Virus record (IMG/VR): IMGVR_UViG_3300033977_000108
Location: 124,001 to 188,000 of that record
DNA: 64,000 nucleotides
Reading direction: 5' to 3' (one strand)
Source: a virus
Positions 23,296 through 31,709 of the stretch are shown piece after piece. A model generated the notes under the pieces. The model saw only the letters and a list, made by a program, of their open reading frames with translations, was not told where the DNA came from and made no database searches. The position numbers were made by a program, and so were the translations under genes. Position 1 is the first letter of the stretch. The number at the start of each line of letters is the position of its first letter.

Positions 23296-23437
23296 CTGGC
23301 GTCTCCTTCACGATTAACTGGCATCCATTGACAAGCTCCAGCTCTGTGTGGTCATTTACCCGGCAGGCAGTGACAATGTGTTCAAGAGCTATGTATACCG
23401 GCTTGCGGTCGATTAAGGTTAGTTGTTTGACAATCAT
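23240..23437 (-). CDS. Small β-rich hypothetical protein
   Basis: 65 residues, mainly β: LTLIDRKPVYIALEHIVTAC, LELVNGCQLIVKETPDEV, reminiscent of a compact barrel regulator. Start and stop overlap neighbours by 1 and 56 nt. Confidence 0.5.
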   Translation of the reverse strand: MIVKQLTLIDRKPVYIALEHIVTACRVNDHTELELVNGCQLIVKETPDEVYMSDQKTATKEGYIW

Positions 23438-23880
23438 TAGACATCCCTCCGGCTACGCTTGAAGCCCTCGGCCTCAGTGTAGAGGAATTTCTTACAGATA
23501 TTCACCCTTTCATCTATGCAGTCAATAAGTCCTTCCAGGAGTTCTTTCCAGGCGACAAAACCTCCGCTGAGCTTTCTGCGGAAGGCGTCCCTGTCTAACT
23601 CTGTCATGTCCTTGCTCTTTGCCGGCAGGAAAGCAGAACTCTTGGAGCGTTCCACCAGGGCGGAAGCCAGCGATAACTGGGCTACCACCTTTACTCGCCA
23701 GCTATTTACTTCATCCATGTGTAGTTCAATGGAAGCTACATCCGATGACAGTACTTTTGTCTCCAGCAGGTCTTCCAGCGGAGCAAAACGGGATGACCAT
23801 TCTGCATCCAAGGTGGAGCAAGCTGCGGTCAAGTCCTCGACTGACATAATAGCCAAAGCATCAGAGATTGTTGTTATCAT
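23437..23880 (-). CDS. Helical hypothetical protein
   Basis: 147 residues, almost entirely α-helical (SVEDLTAACSTLDAEWSSRF, VVAQLSLASALVERSKSSAF). It lies at the downstream edge of the palindromic region, whose first hairpin falls in its leader. No family recognised. Confidence 0.55.
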   Translation of the reverse strand: MITTISDALAIMSVEDLTAACSTLDAEWSSRFAPLEDLLETKVLSSDVASIELHMDEVNSWRVKVVAQLSLASALVERSKSSAFLPAKSKDMTELDRDAFRRKLSGGFVAWKELLEGLIDCIDERVNICKKFLYTEAEGFKRSRRDV

Positions 23881-24184
23881 AGCTCTCCTACAGTGAGGCG
23901 GAGTCGCCAGTTTATGAGTGGGCGACTCCGCATTTCTTACCCCGGCATGAGCGAGGCACCGACAGCGTTAGCGGTCGAGCGGAAGCCGCGGCCACAATGA
24001 GGAATCCGACAAGGATTTCTGCCGTAACGGAGAGAATTTAGTGCTGGCACTAAATTCTCGTAGTGGAGGGCGGAAATCCGAGGGCGGATTCTGAATGTCT
24101 TGTGGATAAGCGGCTCCGCGAGAGTTGAAGGCAGCAGAGCTGCCTTCAGCTGCCCGCGTAGCGAAGGGGCCGAGCGGAACATTA
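23881..24184. repeat. Nested palindromic non-coding element (possible structured RNA or MITE)
   Basis: About 300 bp without a credible gene. A 141 nt imperfect hairpin spans 23979-24119 with stems of 10 bp (23979-23989/24110-24119, one bulge), 6 bp (23992-23997/24100-24105), 7 bp (24002-24008/24085-24091), 11 bp (24013-24023/24069-24079) and 13 bp (24032-24044/24047-24059). It is flanked by an 11 bp hairpin (23898-23908/23921-23931, loop 12) and one of about 12 bp (24124-24135/24139-24150, loop 3). No T run follows any stem on the minus strand, so this is not a plain terminator. Either strand could fold. Confidence 0.75.
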
Positions 24185-24448
24185 CTAACAGTTCAACCTT
24201 TGGCATAGATCATCTATTTCTTCCGGGCTGAGCGGGGTGATTTTCTTTGTGAAGTGCGCCGGAAAGATAAGTATAGGTTCCCTGTTTTCCAATTCAGCTT
24301 CTCTTAATTCCTGTTCGAGATTGTTTTGCCAGTAGCGCAAGGCAGCCAGCACAGTAGCCACTTGCCTATCGGTCAAGAAGCGTCTGTGTAATCTACCCGT
24401 TGTCTTCGTCTTTAGTCTCTTCAGATTGTGCATTGCTGGACCCATCAT
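24185..24448 (-). CDS. Small helical hypothetical protein
   Basis: 87 residues. Basic start (HNLKRLKTKTTGRLHRR), then a long helix (VATVLAALRYWQNNLEQELR) and an acidic end. It may be DNA-binding. Overlaps the acidic protein upstream by 56 nt. Confidence 0.5.
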   Translation of the reverse strand: MMGPAMHNLKRLKTKTTGRLHRRFLTDRQVATVLAALRYWQNNLEQELREAELENREPILIFPAHFTKKITPLSPEEIDDLCQRLNC

Positions 24449-24566
24449 CTAAATCATTCTCGTGGAAGTTGGGGACGTTGCAGGAGCCGTCCTCTGTCAT
24501 TTCCAAATCGGTTGGCCCTTCTGTGGGCGGGTCTGGCAAAACAAATGGTTCAGTGGCTTTTCCCAT
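24393..24566 (-). CDS. Small acidic, probably disordered protein
   Basis: 57 residues from MGKATEP (GGAG upstream), Pro-rich then Glu/Asp/Ser-rich, ending SEETKDEDNG. Nearly no hydrophobic residues. Such acidic phage peptides often mimic DNA or act as linkers; no specific evidence here. Confidence 0.5.
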   Translation of the reverse strand: MGKATEPFVLPDPPTEGPTDLEMTEDGSCNVPNFHENDLDDGSSNAQSEETKDEDNG

Positions 24567-24580
24567 GGTAGTTTTCTCCT

Positions 24581-24988
24581 TTATGCCCATGAACGGTGGG
24601 CTTCCTCAATGGTTTCCACGCCATCGTATTCGTCAATCACCCATTCTATCCCGTCGGGTATCTTGACTACTTTTAGATTGGCGAAGAACCCATTGGCTCT
24701 CTTTCCAAGCTCCTCTACTACGGCTACCAAATCCTTATCGTCTCGTGGTATGTCTCCGCTGCAGAGCAAGTGATCCCCCATCTCTTTCTCATCCATAAAA
24801 GGCTTATCATAAGCCAAAAGAGTCTTTGTGGATTTCATTGCTTCCGAGCGAGTTACAGGGGAATACTGTTGGCGCATACAGTCGTAGATATACCAGTAGA
24901 GCTTTTTTCCTTTCCTCTTTGCGTATGCTTCAAGAGCGAGTGGGGACAGACTAAAGCCACCGAAGCATGTGTTTATAACAATTTTCAT
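24581..24988 (-). CDS. Conserved phage protein (MKIVINTCFGGFSLS family)
   Basis: 135 residues. The start MKIVINTCFGGFSLSPLALE, the middle DLVAVVEELGKRANGFFANL and the end VVKIPDGIEWVIDEYDGVET follow a family I have met in many environmental phages, always without a known activity. AGGAGG lies 9 nt before the ATG; the ATG three codons earlier is less well placed. Confidence 0.7.
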   Translation of the reverse strand: MKIVINTCFGGFSLSPLALEAYAKRKGKKLYWYIYDCMRQQYSPVTRSEAMKSTKTLLAYDKPFMDEKEMGDHLLCSGDIPRDDKDLVAVVEELGKRANGFFANLKVVKIPDGIEWVIDEYDGVETIEEAHRSWA

Positions 24989-24989
24989 G

Positions 24990-26171
24990 CTATTCATCCT
25001 CCTCGGGGATGGTATTCAGCATCAAATACCTTAACTCTGGGTATTCCATTGCTACGCATGGGGCCTTATAACGACAATAGCGACATTGCCATGCCCCAAT
25101 TATCTTATGCTTGGCTTCCCATTCTTTGTACTTTTTGTCGGTGATTAGCCCTTTGCCCTTCAGGTCTTCCACCTTCTCGGCCGTGTATTTGTATTGATAT
25201 TCAGCCGGAGGCATGTAGCCAGCAGGCAGTTCAGCTATTTCGAGCCGGACCGCTTCCCAGAAATCAGCACCGGCTTTCTTTGACGCCTCGTCTAAATTGC
25301 CTTCATTGTCGGCAACTAATAGTGGGGGCTGTACGCCCCTGAGCATCAGCCGTCTCTCAGCCTCATCTATGGCTCTTTGCCAGGCATCCTGTAAAGTCTT
25401 GTATCGTTGGTAGATATTCTCAATGGTAAATACTTTCCAAGGTATGCCATCTACAGATGGGTAATGTAAACCGTCGGTATCCATGTAAATACCGATGTCA
25501 AACTCTCTTCTATTGCGGCCGGTCCGGTCTACATAGAGGAGCTTGCCACCTAACTCACCATTGCCCATCAGGTCAAGTTGCGGCTGATACACTTGGATGC
25601 GATTCCTATGGCGCGCGGCGGCTTCAGGATTGTCGCGGGCCTCTTTGGCGCAAATCTCAATCGCGTCTTTCATACGCGCGCCTGTCCGCAGCTCATTCAA
25701 ATAGACTACGAGTTGCAGCATGTGCTCAAGCTTTGGTTTGCCCTCTTTCACGATGCGCTTACTGGCAAAATACCCATCAAAGCTTTTGATTTCAGCAATC
25801 AATCCTTGCTGTGTATCTTTGTCCAGGAGCACACCATCAAGCTCAAATGCCAGCTTTACGTCCTCAACCCAAACTTTTACGCCGGAAGCTACGCAGATGT
25901 TGGCGGCTATTGCTTGCTCGAAGACATCCTTTTCTACCGCCTTGCCTAAACGGACAATTTGACAGCCCGTGGCGTCCATTGGATTGGTGATAGGCTGCCC
26001 TGTCATTCTGAGATAACTGGCTCTATGGCACCCGCCCACAATGTCTGATTCGGTCTGGTCTAATAGGCAAGCGGAAGCTTCTGACGGCCAGACGGCGGGG
26101 AGCTGAGAGATACGGGGCTCCCAGTTCTCCATGGAAAGTAATATTTTGTCTAATTCCTCAAATACGCGCAT
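24990..26171 (-). CDS. Cas4/RecB-family PD-(D/E)XK exonuclease with Fe-S cysteines
   Basis: 393 residues. Cys48 (GGCHRASYLR), the nuclease core ELDGVLLD with Asp112 and LIAEIKSFDGY with Glu127/Lys129, a HMLQLVVYL helix (the QhxxY block), and the C-terminal cysteines 363, 366 and 372 (WQCRYCRYKAPC) complete a Cas4-type [4Fe-4S] nuclease. Phage members serve as recombination exonucleases paired with annealing proteins; a Rad52-like one is coded at 51.5-52.2 kb. Confidence 0.85.
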   Translation of the reverse strand: MRVFEELDKILLSMENWEPRISQLPAVWPSEASACLLDQTESDIVGGCHRASYLRMTGQPITNPMDATGCQIVRLGKAVEKDVFEQAIAANICVASGVKVWVEDVKLAFELDGVLLDKDTQQGLIAEIKSFDGYFASKRIVKEGKPKLEHMLQLVVYLNELRTGARMKDAIEICAKEARDNPEAAARHRNRIQVYQPQLDLMGNGELGGKLLYVDRTGRNRREFDIGIYMDTDGLHYPSVDGIPWKVFTIENIYQRYKTLQDAWQRAIDEAERRLMLRGVQPPLLVADNEGNLDEASKKAGADFWEAVRLEIAELPAGYMPPAEYQYKYTAEKVEDLKGKGLITDKKYKEWEAKHKIIGAWQCRYCRYKAPCVAMEYPELRYLMLNTIPEEDE

Positions 26172-26190
26172 TTGCTAACCTCCATCGCGT

Positions 26191-26201
26191 ATTATACCAC
26201 A
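26191..26201 (-). promoter_or_regulatory. Extended -10 promoter element
   Basis: TGTGGTATAAT on the minus strand, the same 11-mer as in the consensus promoter at 22981-22991, 19 nt before the Cas4-like start at 26171. It overlaps the stop codon of the gene upstream and has no good -35 box. Confidence 0.4.
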
Positions 26202-26464
26202 TCAGGGCCCCAGCCAAAAGATACATCAGACGGTCCTTTTGCATGGAACAAGATCTGTTCTATCTCATTTGGGAAGGGCAGATTCATCTGCCTTGCGTGC
26301 AGGCAAAACATGAGAAGCCCCCAATCTCTGGGGCTTGGGGTGGGGCTCATAGTATCCCTAATCGCAGCAATGAGCAGGTCAACCTTGTCCGGCTGCATAC
26401 GCGGCACTTCGCTGGGGTCAAAGCCAACTACTTCGGCAGTTTCCTGTAAGTTATCCCAGTCCAT
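26192..26464 (-). CDS. Small hypothetical protein
   Basis: 90 residues from MDWDNLQETA (GGAG upstream). Two helices, with MQPDKVDLLIAAIRDTMSPT and a Pro/Trp-rich centre. No family recognised. Its stop (GTATAA) is part of the TGTGGTATAAT element. Confidence 0.5.
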   Translation of the reverse strand: MDWDNLQETAEVVGFDPSEVPRMQPDKVDLLIAAIRDTMSPTPSPRDWGLLMFCLHARQMNLPFPNEIEQILFHAKGPSDVSFGWGPDVV

Positions 26465-26684
26465 TTTGTTTCTCCAAGTGTGGCTCCGGCGGCCATTCGA
26501 CAACATTCAATGTTTGATTACCGCGGGTGACTCTAAACCTTCCTGAACCATCGCGTAGCAGTTCTATGCGGGCTTCGGTAATCCAAGTATTGGCCTCTAC
26601 AACAAGTTCTTGACTGGCAAGTCTATGTACGAGTTTGCGCCTGCGCGAATCGCTTGCGTAGATTCTACCTATGAGGGCTGCCAT
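26451..26684 (-). CDS. Small basic hypothetical protein
   Basis: 77 residues, Arg-rich (YASDSRRRKLVHRLASQELV, GSGRFRVTRGNQTLNVVEWP), β-rich C-terminal part. Probably nucleic-acid binding by charge. Overlaps the next gene by 14 nt. Confidence 0.5.
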   Translation of the reverse strand: MAALIGRIYASDSRRRKLVHRLASQELVVEANTWITEARIELLRDGSGRFRVTRGNQTLNVVEWPPEPHLEKQNGLG

Positions 26685-26686
26685 AT

Positions 26687-27034
26687 TTACCAGAACGACT
26701 TCGTTTCGCCGGATAAGTAATGGATGTAGCCTTGAGGACCATTAACGAAGCGGGGGCCCCTTTTATCTAATAGCTGCCCTGGTTGTACTTCCCTACTATA
26801 CACTTCTGGGGTCTTAGTCCCATCCTCATCGCGCTGTGGGTGCCATCTGTCGCCGCAGCAGGGGCAGTCTATGCCGCTCTTGCAGCCATAAAAGTATAAT
26901 CCCAGATCCTCTGCCCGGCAGTTTGCATCGTAGCTATTTATTGCTTCTATTACGACAAAACATGAGATACCCTTGGCAGAGTCTGTATCGAATTTGCCAA
27001 AGCCGTTATTCTGATCGAAACAAAAGAAAGGCAT
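26687..27034 (-). CDS. DUF7296-like phage protein
   Basis: 115 residues from MPFFCFDQNNGFGKF (GGGAG upstream). Contains VVIEAINSYDANCRAEDLGL and YFYGCKSGIDCPCCGDRWHP, a Cys-rich motif (DCPCCGDRW) characteristic of a family common in environmental phages with no known activity. The CPCC cluster suggests metal binding. Confidence 0.65.
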   Translation of the reverse strand: MPFFCFDQNNGFGKFDTDSAKGISCFVVIEAINSYDANCRAEDLGLYFYGCKSGIDCPCCGDRWHPQRDEDGTKTPEVYSREVQPGQLLDKRGPRFVNGPQGYIHYLSGETKSFW

Positions 27035-27035
27035 A

Positions 27036-27434
27036 CTAAATCTCCCTACCAATATCCTCACCGGCCTCAACTGCCTTGCCGGAATTTGTAGCCGTAAGGC
27101 CAGTAGATTGAAATGTATCCAGGACTTTCTCAGACAATAGACATCTCAATGGTAAAACTTGTACTCGTTGTGTGCTGAAATAGGCGCGCTCTGGGGTACC
27201 GAGCATGTCCCTGCCCATGCCCACTGGCGTTTCTTTGCCAAACAAGCTTGTCGTTATAATGAGCAAGGCAGGATATTCCTCATCCACTGAGAGGGGAACG
27301 TTGGTATTGAACGGTGTCTTATAACCCCGGAGTACGAAAGTAGTCTCGGATTCTGCTGCTACGGCCTGCCTTATTTCTTTGGTCTGTTCCGCATTCTTTG
27401 CTACTCTAACACTGACATAAACATCAAGGAGCAT
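27036..27434 (-). CDS. Hypothetical protein at the 3' end of the AAA cassette
   Basis: 132 residues, α/β: MLLDVYVSVRVAKNAEQTKE, then VPLSVDEEYPALLIITTSLF. No motif known to me. It overlaps the AAA ATPase stop by one base, so it is probably part of that cassette. Confidence 0.55.
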   Translation of the reverse strand: MLLDVYVSVRVAKNAEQTKEIRQAVAAESETTFVLRGYKTPFNTNVPLSVDEEYPALLIITTSLFGKETPVGMGRDMLGTPERAYFSTQRVQVLPLRCLLSEKVLDTFQSTGLTATNSGKAVEAGEDIGREI

Positions 27435-29515
27435 TAGACCTCCCTATCTGTTTCCAAGATGCCCTGGCTATACATCTCTTGCCGGTGTTTCCGCAGCCCG
27501 TTCCTATCTCTACCGCGCTCACGCCACTCCTTTGGACAATACCCGAAGTGCGTGACATATTCCAGTGCCAGGTCTATCAGAGCTTCTATCAGCTGCGTAT
27601 TCGGCAGGATATTATCCATTGATAGTTCCCAATCAGCGCGTGTGATTTCTGCCGAATCGGCTGCCTTTCTTTGCTCTGTCTTGGATAACTTCTTTATCTC
27701 CGGGTCTTCCAAGATGCGAAAGATAGCGTTGTTTAGGGCGTCTTTTGCTACTACTTCTATGTCGGCGCCGGTCCAAACATGGTCGGCCCAGATTAGGCGG
27801 CCTAAACCATGCTCTTTATTCTCCAACTTTGCCGTCTCTTTCAGATCCTTCGCCCAACGGAGATGATGCTTCTTGGCGATAGCTTGAAGCAGTTCGGCTC
27901 TGCCTTCACTATTTACCTCGGAAGGGGGCAGAGCTGGCAAAACAGCATCGAAGCGACCAGACCGGATTAGAGCGGTGTCCAATACATCTGGTCTGTTTGT
28001 GGCACCGATAATCACAATCTTACCTGCCCGGCTGTCATCGGACAAAAAGGTCATTAGTGAGTTGAATACCCGGGAAGAAGTCCCAGAGTCTCCTATTGAG
28101 GTTCGTCCGGCGGAGAGAACAGAATCTAATTCATCAAGGAACAGAATGACAGGAGCGGCAGATTCCACAGCCTCCAAGAACTTGCGCGTCTTTGTCTCCG
28201 TTTCTCCCACAATGCCGCCGAAGAGCCTGTCAAGGTGGCCTATCATGAAATTCATTCTGGCTTCTTTGGCTAAGGCATTTGCTAAGAAGGTCTTACCGGT
28301 TCCTGGCGGACCGGTCAGGAGCACACCTTTGCTGCATGACCGCTTGTCGCCCACCATCAAGGGACGGATAATCATCCGCCTGAAGTATAACTTCAACTCT
28401 TCGTGGCCGCCTACCAGGTCGAAGCCATGCTCCGGTTCATAAAACTCAACCAGACCTTGATATTCCTCTTCAATAGCCCGCTGCTTTCGGGCGCGGATGG
28501 CCGTGAAATCGACGGGCACATTATCCAGCCAGGACTGCATCAGAACATCCTCTAAATGGCATCTTGACATGCCTGCGGATTGGACGGCGAACAGATGCTC
28601 ATCTACGCCTTCGGCATAGGCCACATCATGGACGTTCCTGCTGGCTATTCTTACAGGATGGCCTTCTTTAGAGTATCTTCGGACCATCTCGGTGAAGTTG
28701 TGCAGCCATTCTTCACGCTCCTCCAGCTTTGGGTGCTTCACAAGGATGCTGCTTACTCTTGAAGAGCCTCCACTGATGCTGTCATGAATATCCGTGGAGT
28801 GGCGGCTGAGAATGATTATCATGTTCTTATTGCCAATGGCTTCATCTGCCGCCCAGTTGCGCAGGTGTACTATAGGCAGCCTATCGGTTAGGTTCAGTTG
28901 GGACATCTGCCCGTTAGGGAAGATGGCATCCCCATCTTTGAATATAATCCTAAAGCATGTCTCAGGTTTCCCGACTTCCCCCTTCTTCCTTGCGGCCTGG
29001 TTCTTCTCGTATAGAGCTTTAGACGCGGCGAACCACATACTCAGCGTCTTCAAACAAGCCATCAAATCGGGCGGGTGGATAATCAGATTCCACGGTACCA
29101 TGCTGTCGTCGCTATCCTTTGCCTCATCGGGATAGCAGGCAGCCATGATAGTCTCCCAGTCTTTACGGGATTTCTCATGGACAAAAGTCAGCCCCTCATT
29201 CAGGCTATAGCAGGCCATTACACGATTGTCGGCTTGCAGGATTTCTTTCTTTTGAGCGGCTGTAGTGGCTTTCATTAGTCTATAATTTACATCCAGTTTG
29301 GTAGCGAGAAGGTCTATAATATGAGATCTACAGCCGCTATTGTCCTGGTAGTCGTTGATGTTCCCGTGGAGAATAAAGGTATGGGCTATCTTCGCTTTAT
29401 AGTCGCGGGCTAATTTACGGATGGCTTCCGGCTCAGGAAACTCATAAGCCTTTGTCTCTTCCACCGCGTCCTCTGATTCGGGCTTTTTGGTCTTATTTTC
29501 TTCGTCCGGCATCAT
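27434..29515 (-). CDS. Ycf46-like AAA+ ATPase
   Basis: 693 residues. The C-terminal AAA module has GPPGTGKT (near residue 400), LDRLFGGIVGETE right after it, Walker B FLDELDS (near 462), and the sensor/Arg-finger stretch GATNRPDVLDTALIRSGRFD. The RLFGGIVGE-S/T-E string is a hallmark of the Ycf46 group. The first 350 residues form an ATPase-like α/β domain without a clear P-loop (AHTFILHGNINDY), also like Ycf46. A start three bases in (second ATG) has better ribosome-site spacing. Likely a remodelling ATPase for the small Ycf35/DUF2997 proteins of the same operon. Confidence 0.8.
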   Translation of the reverse strand: MMPDEENKTKKPESEDAVEETKAYEFPEPEAIRKLARDYKAKIAHTFILHGNINDYQDNSGCRSHIIDLLATKLDVNYRLMKATTAAQKKEILQADNRVMACYSLNEGLTFVHEKSRKDWETIMAACYPDEAKDSDDSMVPWNLIIHPPDLMACLKTLSMWFAASKALYEKNQAARKKGEVGKPETCFRIIFKDGDAIFPNGQMSQLNLTDRLPIVHLRNWAADEAIGNKNMIIILSRHSTDIHDSISGGSSRVSSILVKHPKLEEREEWLHNFTEMVRRYSKEGHPVRIASRNVHDVAYAEGVDEHLFAVQSAGMSRCHLEDVLMQSWLDNVPVDFTAIRARKQRAIEEEYQGLVEFYEPEHGFDLVGGHEELKLYFRRMIIRPLMVGDKRSCSKGVLLTGPPGTGKTFLANALAKEARMNFMIGHLDRLFGGIVGETETKTRKFLEAVESAAPVILFLDELDSVLSAGRTSIGDSGTSSRVFNSLMTFLSDDSRAGKIVIIGATNRPDVLDTALIRSGRFDAVLPALPPSEVNSEGRAELLQAIAKKHHLRWAKDLKETAKLENKEHGLGRLIWADHVWTGADIEVVAKDALNNAIFRILEDPEIKKLSKTEQRKAADSAEITRADWELSMDNILPNTQLIEALIDLALEYVTHFGYCPKEWRERGRDRNGLRKHRQEMYSQGILETDREV

Positions 29516-29768
29516 GCTCCTTTAGTTCCAGATTTAGCCCTAGGAAGTCGGCTGGACCATTGGTGACTGGAGTGTTCCTAGGAAACATCTCCATGCCGAA
29601 ATAAAAGGCCAGGTATTGCTTCAAGGCTTCGTCAAGCGTGAGAACTCCCGACAATACACGATTGACGAAGGGTACCCAGTTTGGGTCTTCTTCCACCCTC
29701 TCCATGTCTATTTCCACTTTGCCGGTGAGGGTGAAGATTACGGTCTTTATGTCCTCATCGTTCCTCAT
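29493..29768 (-). CDS. Small hypothetical protein in the AAA cassette
   Basis: 91 residues: TVIFTLTGKVEIDMERVEED (β-hairpin) and a helical part (VLTLDEALKQYLAFYFGMEM). GGAGG precedes the ATG. It lies between the AAA ATPase (23 nt overlap) and the radical SAM gene (adjacent), and is thus likely to work with them. Confidence 0.55.
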   Translation of the reverse strand: MRNDEDIKTVIFTLTGKVEIDMERVEEDPNWVPFVNRVLSGVLTLDEALKQYLAFYFGMEMFPRNTPVTNGPADFLGLNLELKEHDAGRRK

Positions 29769-30434
29769 CTACACCTCCCTTACCAAATCAAAGTTCGGTG
29801 CTGGGAAGCCGGTAACCTGAACCAATCCGGTTTCATCTATGGTTATTTCTGTTTGCTGCTGGGTAAAATCAGCAAGCGTGTATCTATTACTAAATAAGCG
29901 GAACTCCTGGTTCGTTGAAGAACTTAGTGGTCGGTTATCTGGCCGCCCCCTCATATAGCGCCCCATTATAGCGAAGTCTAAGTAGTAAGTACTCAAGAGG
30001 TTCCAGGTGGCTACTTTGCTGGTATACGGTTTGTTAGCCGACGTCTCAATAACCGCTTTGCCCTCCTCCGTAATACATAGTGTCTGGTATTGGCCGGCTT
30101 CCAATTCTTTGAGGGAATAACCAGTGAACATTCCAATGCTGAAGTTTGGTATTGCCTCCCTCACTTGCTGGGAAACGGCCAATACATTCTGTGCTTGATG
30201 CATGGGCTCGCCGCCGGACCAGGTAAGACCTTCCAAATTATTGGCTCGCGCTTCAGTCTCTATCCATTTGGCAAGATATTCATTATCCTCCCAGCATGGA
30301 TGGCCTGGGTTTGGATTGTGCGTTTCCGTATTGAAGCAGCCGGGGCAATTCAATAGACAGCCTTGGACCCAGATTATAGCCCGCTTGCCTGGTCCATTGA
30401 CGCGCGTTTCTGATAGCCTTGCGTGTATTAGCAT
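29769..30434 (-). CDS. Radical SAM protein, NrdG-like
   Basis: 221 residues. WVQGCLLNCPGCFN holds the CxxxCxxC [4Fe-4S] site; LTWSGGEPM is the SAM-binding GGE motif; IGMFTGYSLKEL follows the NrdG order. NrdG activates class III ribonucleotide reductase, but the window's reductase is class II, which needs no activase. It may serve a reductase outside the window or modify one of the small proteins of this cassette. Confidence 0.8.
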   Translation of the reverse strand: MLIHARLSETRVNGPGKRAIIWVQGCLLNCPGCFNTETHNPNPGHPCWEDNEYLAKWIETEARANNLEGLTWSGGEPMHQAQNVLAVSQQVREAIPNFSIGMFTGYSLKELEAGQYQTLCITEEGKAVIETSANKPYTSKVATWNLLSTYYLDFAIMGRYMRGRPDNRPLSSSTNQEFRLFSNRYTLADFTQQQTEITIDETGLVQVTGFPAPNFDLVREV

Positions 30435-30856
30435 TGATGCTCCTTGTTGTCGGCGCCGGAGATAATAAGCTTCGTCATCGCGCTGATTTGGTTCTGTAAG
30501 TCGCGATTGTCCTCGTAGACTTTGTAAGTAGTCTCATCAACTACGAGCATCTTTACCCTACATTTCGGGCAAATAATCCCTATGATGTCGATAAAGATAT
30601 CACCGGCTATCTCTTCTTTCTCCACCTTGCCGTCTATAATAAGCGATTGGAAGCCCCTGCGATAACTGCCTTCCAGCGAGTAAGTCAGCCCCTGACAGGA
30701 GGGACATTTTATAGGGTCAGTCTGAACCTTGCTATCAGGTATCATAACTATGGCAGTTGGTATCCAACTGGGCTCCTGCTCGGGGGGCTTTGGCGTTTCG
30801 GGCTTCGCGTCCGAGACTTGTTCTACCGGATTGTCTTCTGGTTTATCTTCCGCCAA
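30428..30856 (-). CDS. Zinc-ribbon protein in the AAA cassette
   Basis: 142 residues. Pro/Glu-rich disordered head (about 30 residues), then CPSC and CPKC about 45 residues apart, a two-knuckle zinc ribbon, then a charged helix. Overlaps the radical SAM start by 7 nt and the DUF2997 stop by 14 nt. Confidence 0.6.
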   Translation of the reverse strand: MAEDKPEDNPVEQVSDAKPETPKPPEQEPSWIPTAIVMIPDSKVQTDPIKCPSCQGLTYSLEGSYRRGFQSLIIDGKVEKEEIAGDIFIDIIGIICPKCRVKMLVVDETTYKVYEDNRDLQNQISAMTKLIISGADNKEHQC

Positions 30857-31031
30857 GAGTCACCTTCTGGGTCTGCTGCGTTTCATAGAATTCTGGCTTG
30901 GTTTTCTCTTCCAGTGTGCGGCCGAGCTTGGCAAATATCTTCGCCAAGTCCTTACAGCCTGGACCGTGCCCGCCTTGGATATCAACCTCAGCGTCGCCGT
31001 TTTCACCAATGGTTACAACGATTTGTGGCAT
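30843..31031 (-). CDS. DUF2997-like protein
   Basis: 62 residues from MPQIVVTIGENGDAEVDIQG (AAGGAGG upstream). The order β-hairpin, GGHGPGCKDLAKIFAKLGRT, then KPEFYE matches DUF2997: Gly-rich turn, a conserved Cys and the pEYY-like end. DUF2997 genes are often adjacent to DUF1257 (Ycf35) genes, as here. Confidence 0.75.
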   Translation of the reverse strand: MPQIVVTIGENGDAEVDIQGGHGPGCKDLAKIFAKLGRTLEEKTKPEFYETQQTQKVTLGGR

Positions 31032-31309
31032 TGTTCCTCCTTCCAATCAGTATAGAATCTTCCTATGCGGATGAATAGGATACCAGTCTTTGATCCCGTC
31101 CATTTACGCACGGCCTTTGCTACACCACGAAGAGTGAGTTTGTCCAGCATGATAGCTTTCTCCAGAGATTCTATATGCTGTAGTGTAGCCTGCTGATGCG
31201 ATGCGTGCTCCAAATACCCCGCGGTATGCGGTCCATACCTCTGCATCTCTATGTCATCTTCGTGTACGATCTGCTCCCACTTGGCGATAAGGGCTTCTAC
31301 GTAGCTCAT
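31013..31309 (-). CDS. Helical hypothetical protein in the AAA cassette
   Basis: 98 residues, helix-rich with several His (EHASHQQATLQHIESLEKAI), then a basic end. Overlaps DUF2997 by 19 nt. No family recognised. Confidence 0.5.
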   Translation of the reverse strand: MSYVEALIAKWEQIVHEDDIEMQRYGPHTAGYLEHASHQQATLQHIESLEKAIMLDKLTLRGVAKAVRKWTGSKTGILFIRIGRFYTDWKEEQCHKSL

Positions 31310-31473
31310 TTACCGCTCCCTTCCTGTTTGGTACAAGCACTTTCCTTCTTGATGGTCTTGTCGAGATTCTTCAGGGCTTTTCTTAACTGCCTGTTGCCTC
31401 CAAGTTCCCTTATGGCCTTCTTCAGGCCCTTACGCGCCTTCCGCAAGACCCTAAGCATCCTTTGGTTAGGCAT
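31306..31473 (-). CDS. Small basic helical protein
   Basis: 55 residues from MPNQRMLRVL (AAGGA 7 nt upstream), Lys/Arg-rich helices (KARKGLKKAIRELGGNRQLR). Likely binds nucleic acid. ATGA-type overlap with the next gene. Confidence 0.45.
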   Translation of the reverse strand: MPNQRMLRVLRKARKGLKKAIRELGGNRQLRKALKNLDKTIKKESACTKQEGSGK

Positions 31474-31681
31474 TAGCATATCCTTCAATCGGGAACTCGG
31501 GTGGATTAGGCCGTGGGGCTACCTGGCCTATGTGATAATCGGCGTAGGCCTGCAGTGCATCCAGACGCATCTGCTCTTCTGCACTTATCGTCCCTGAAAT
31601 GCTTTTGTCGATTAGGACGCCACGTTCATGATTTGTCAGCGCCCAATTCTCCTCAAAGTGAAGGAAGTCAGCCAAGTTCAT
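31466..31681 (-). CDS. Small hypothetical protein
   Basis: 71 residues from MNLADFLHFEENWALTNHER (GAGGG upstream). Acidic helical protein with DALQAYADYHIGQ and a Pro-rich tail. The EEQMRLDALQAYAD part resembles small phage proteins of unknown role. Confidence 0.5.
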   Translation of the reverse strand: MNLADFLHFEENWALTNHERGVLIDKSISGTISAEEQMRLDALQAYADYHIGQVAPRPNPPEFPIEGYANA

Positions 31682-31709
31682 CACGCCCTCAAGTTCCCTC
31701 GGCAATTGT

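Noticed and set aside
23898-23931. 11 bp hairpin as an intrinsic terminator
   Set aside because: No T run on the minus strand after the stem; on the plus strand there is nothing to terminate.
23937-24206. 89-residue minus-strand ORF across the palindrome
   Set aside because: Its residues simply translate the inverted repeats; no ribosome site, and it begins inside another gene.
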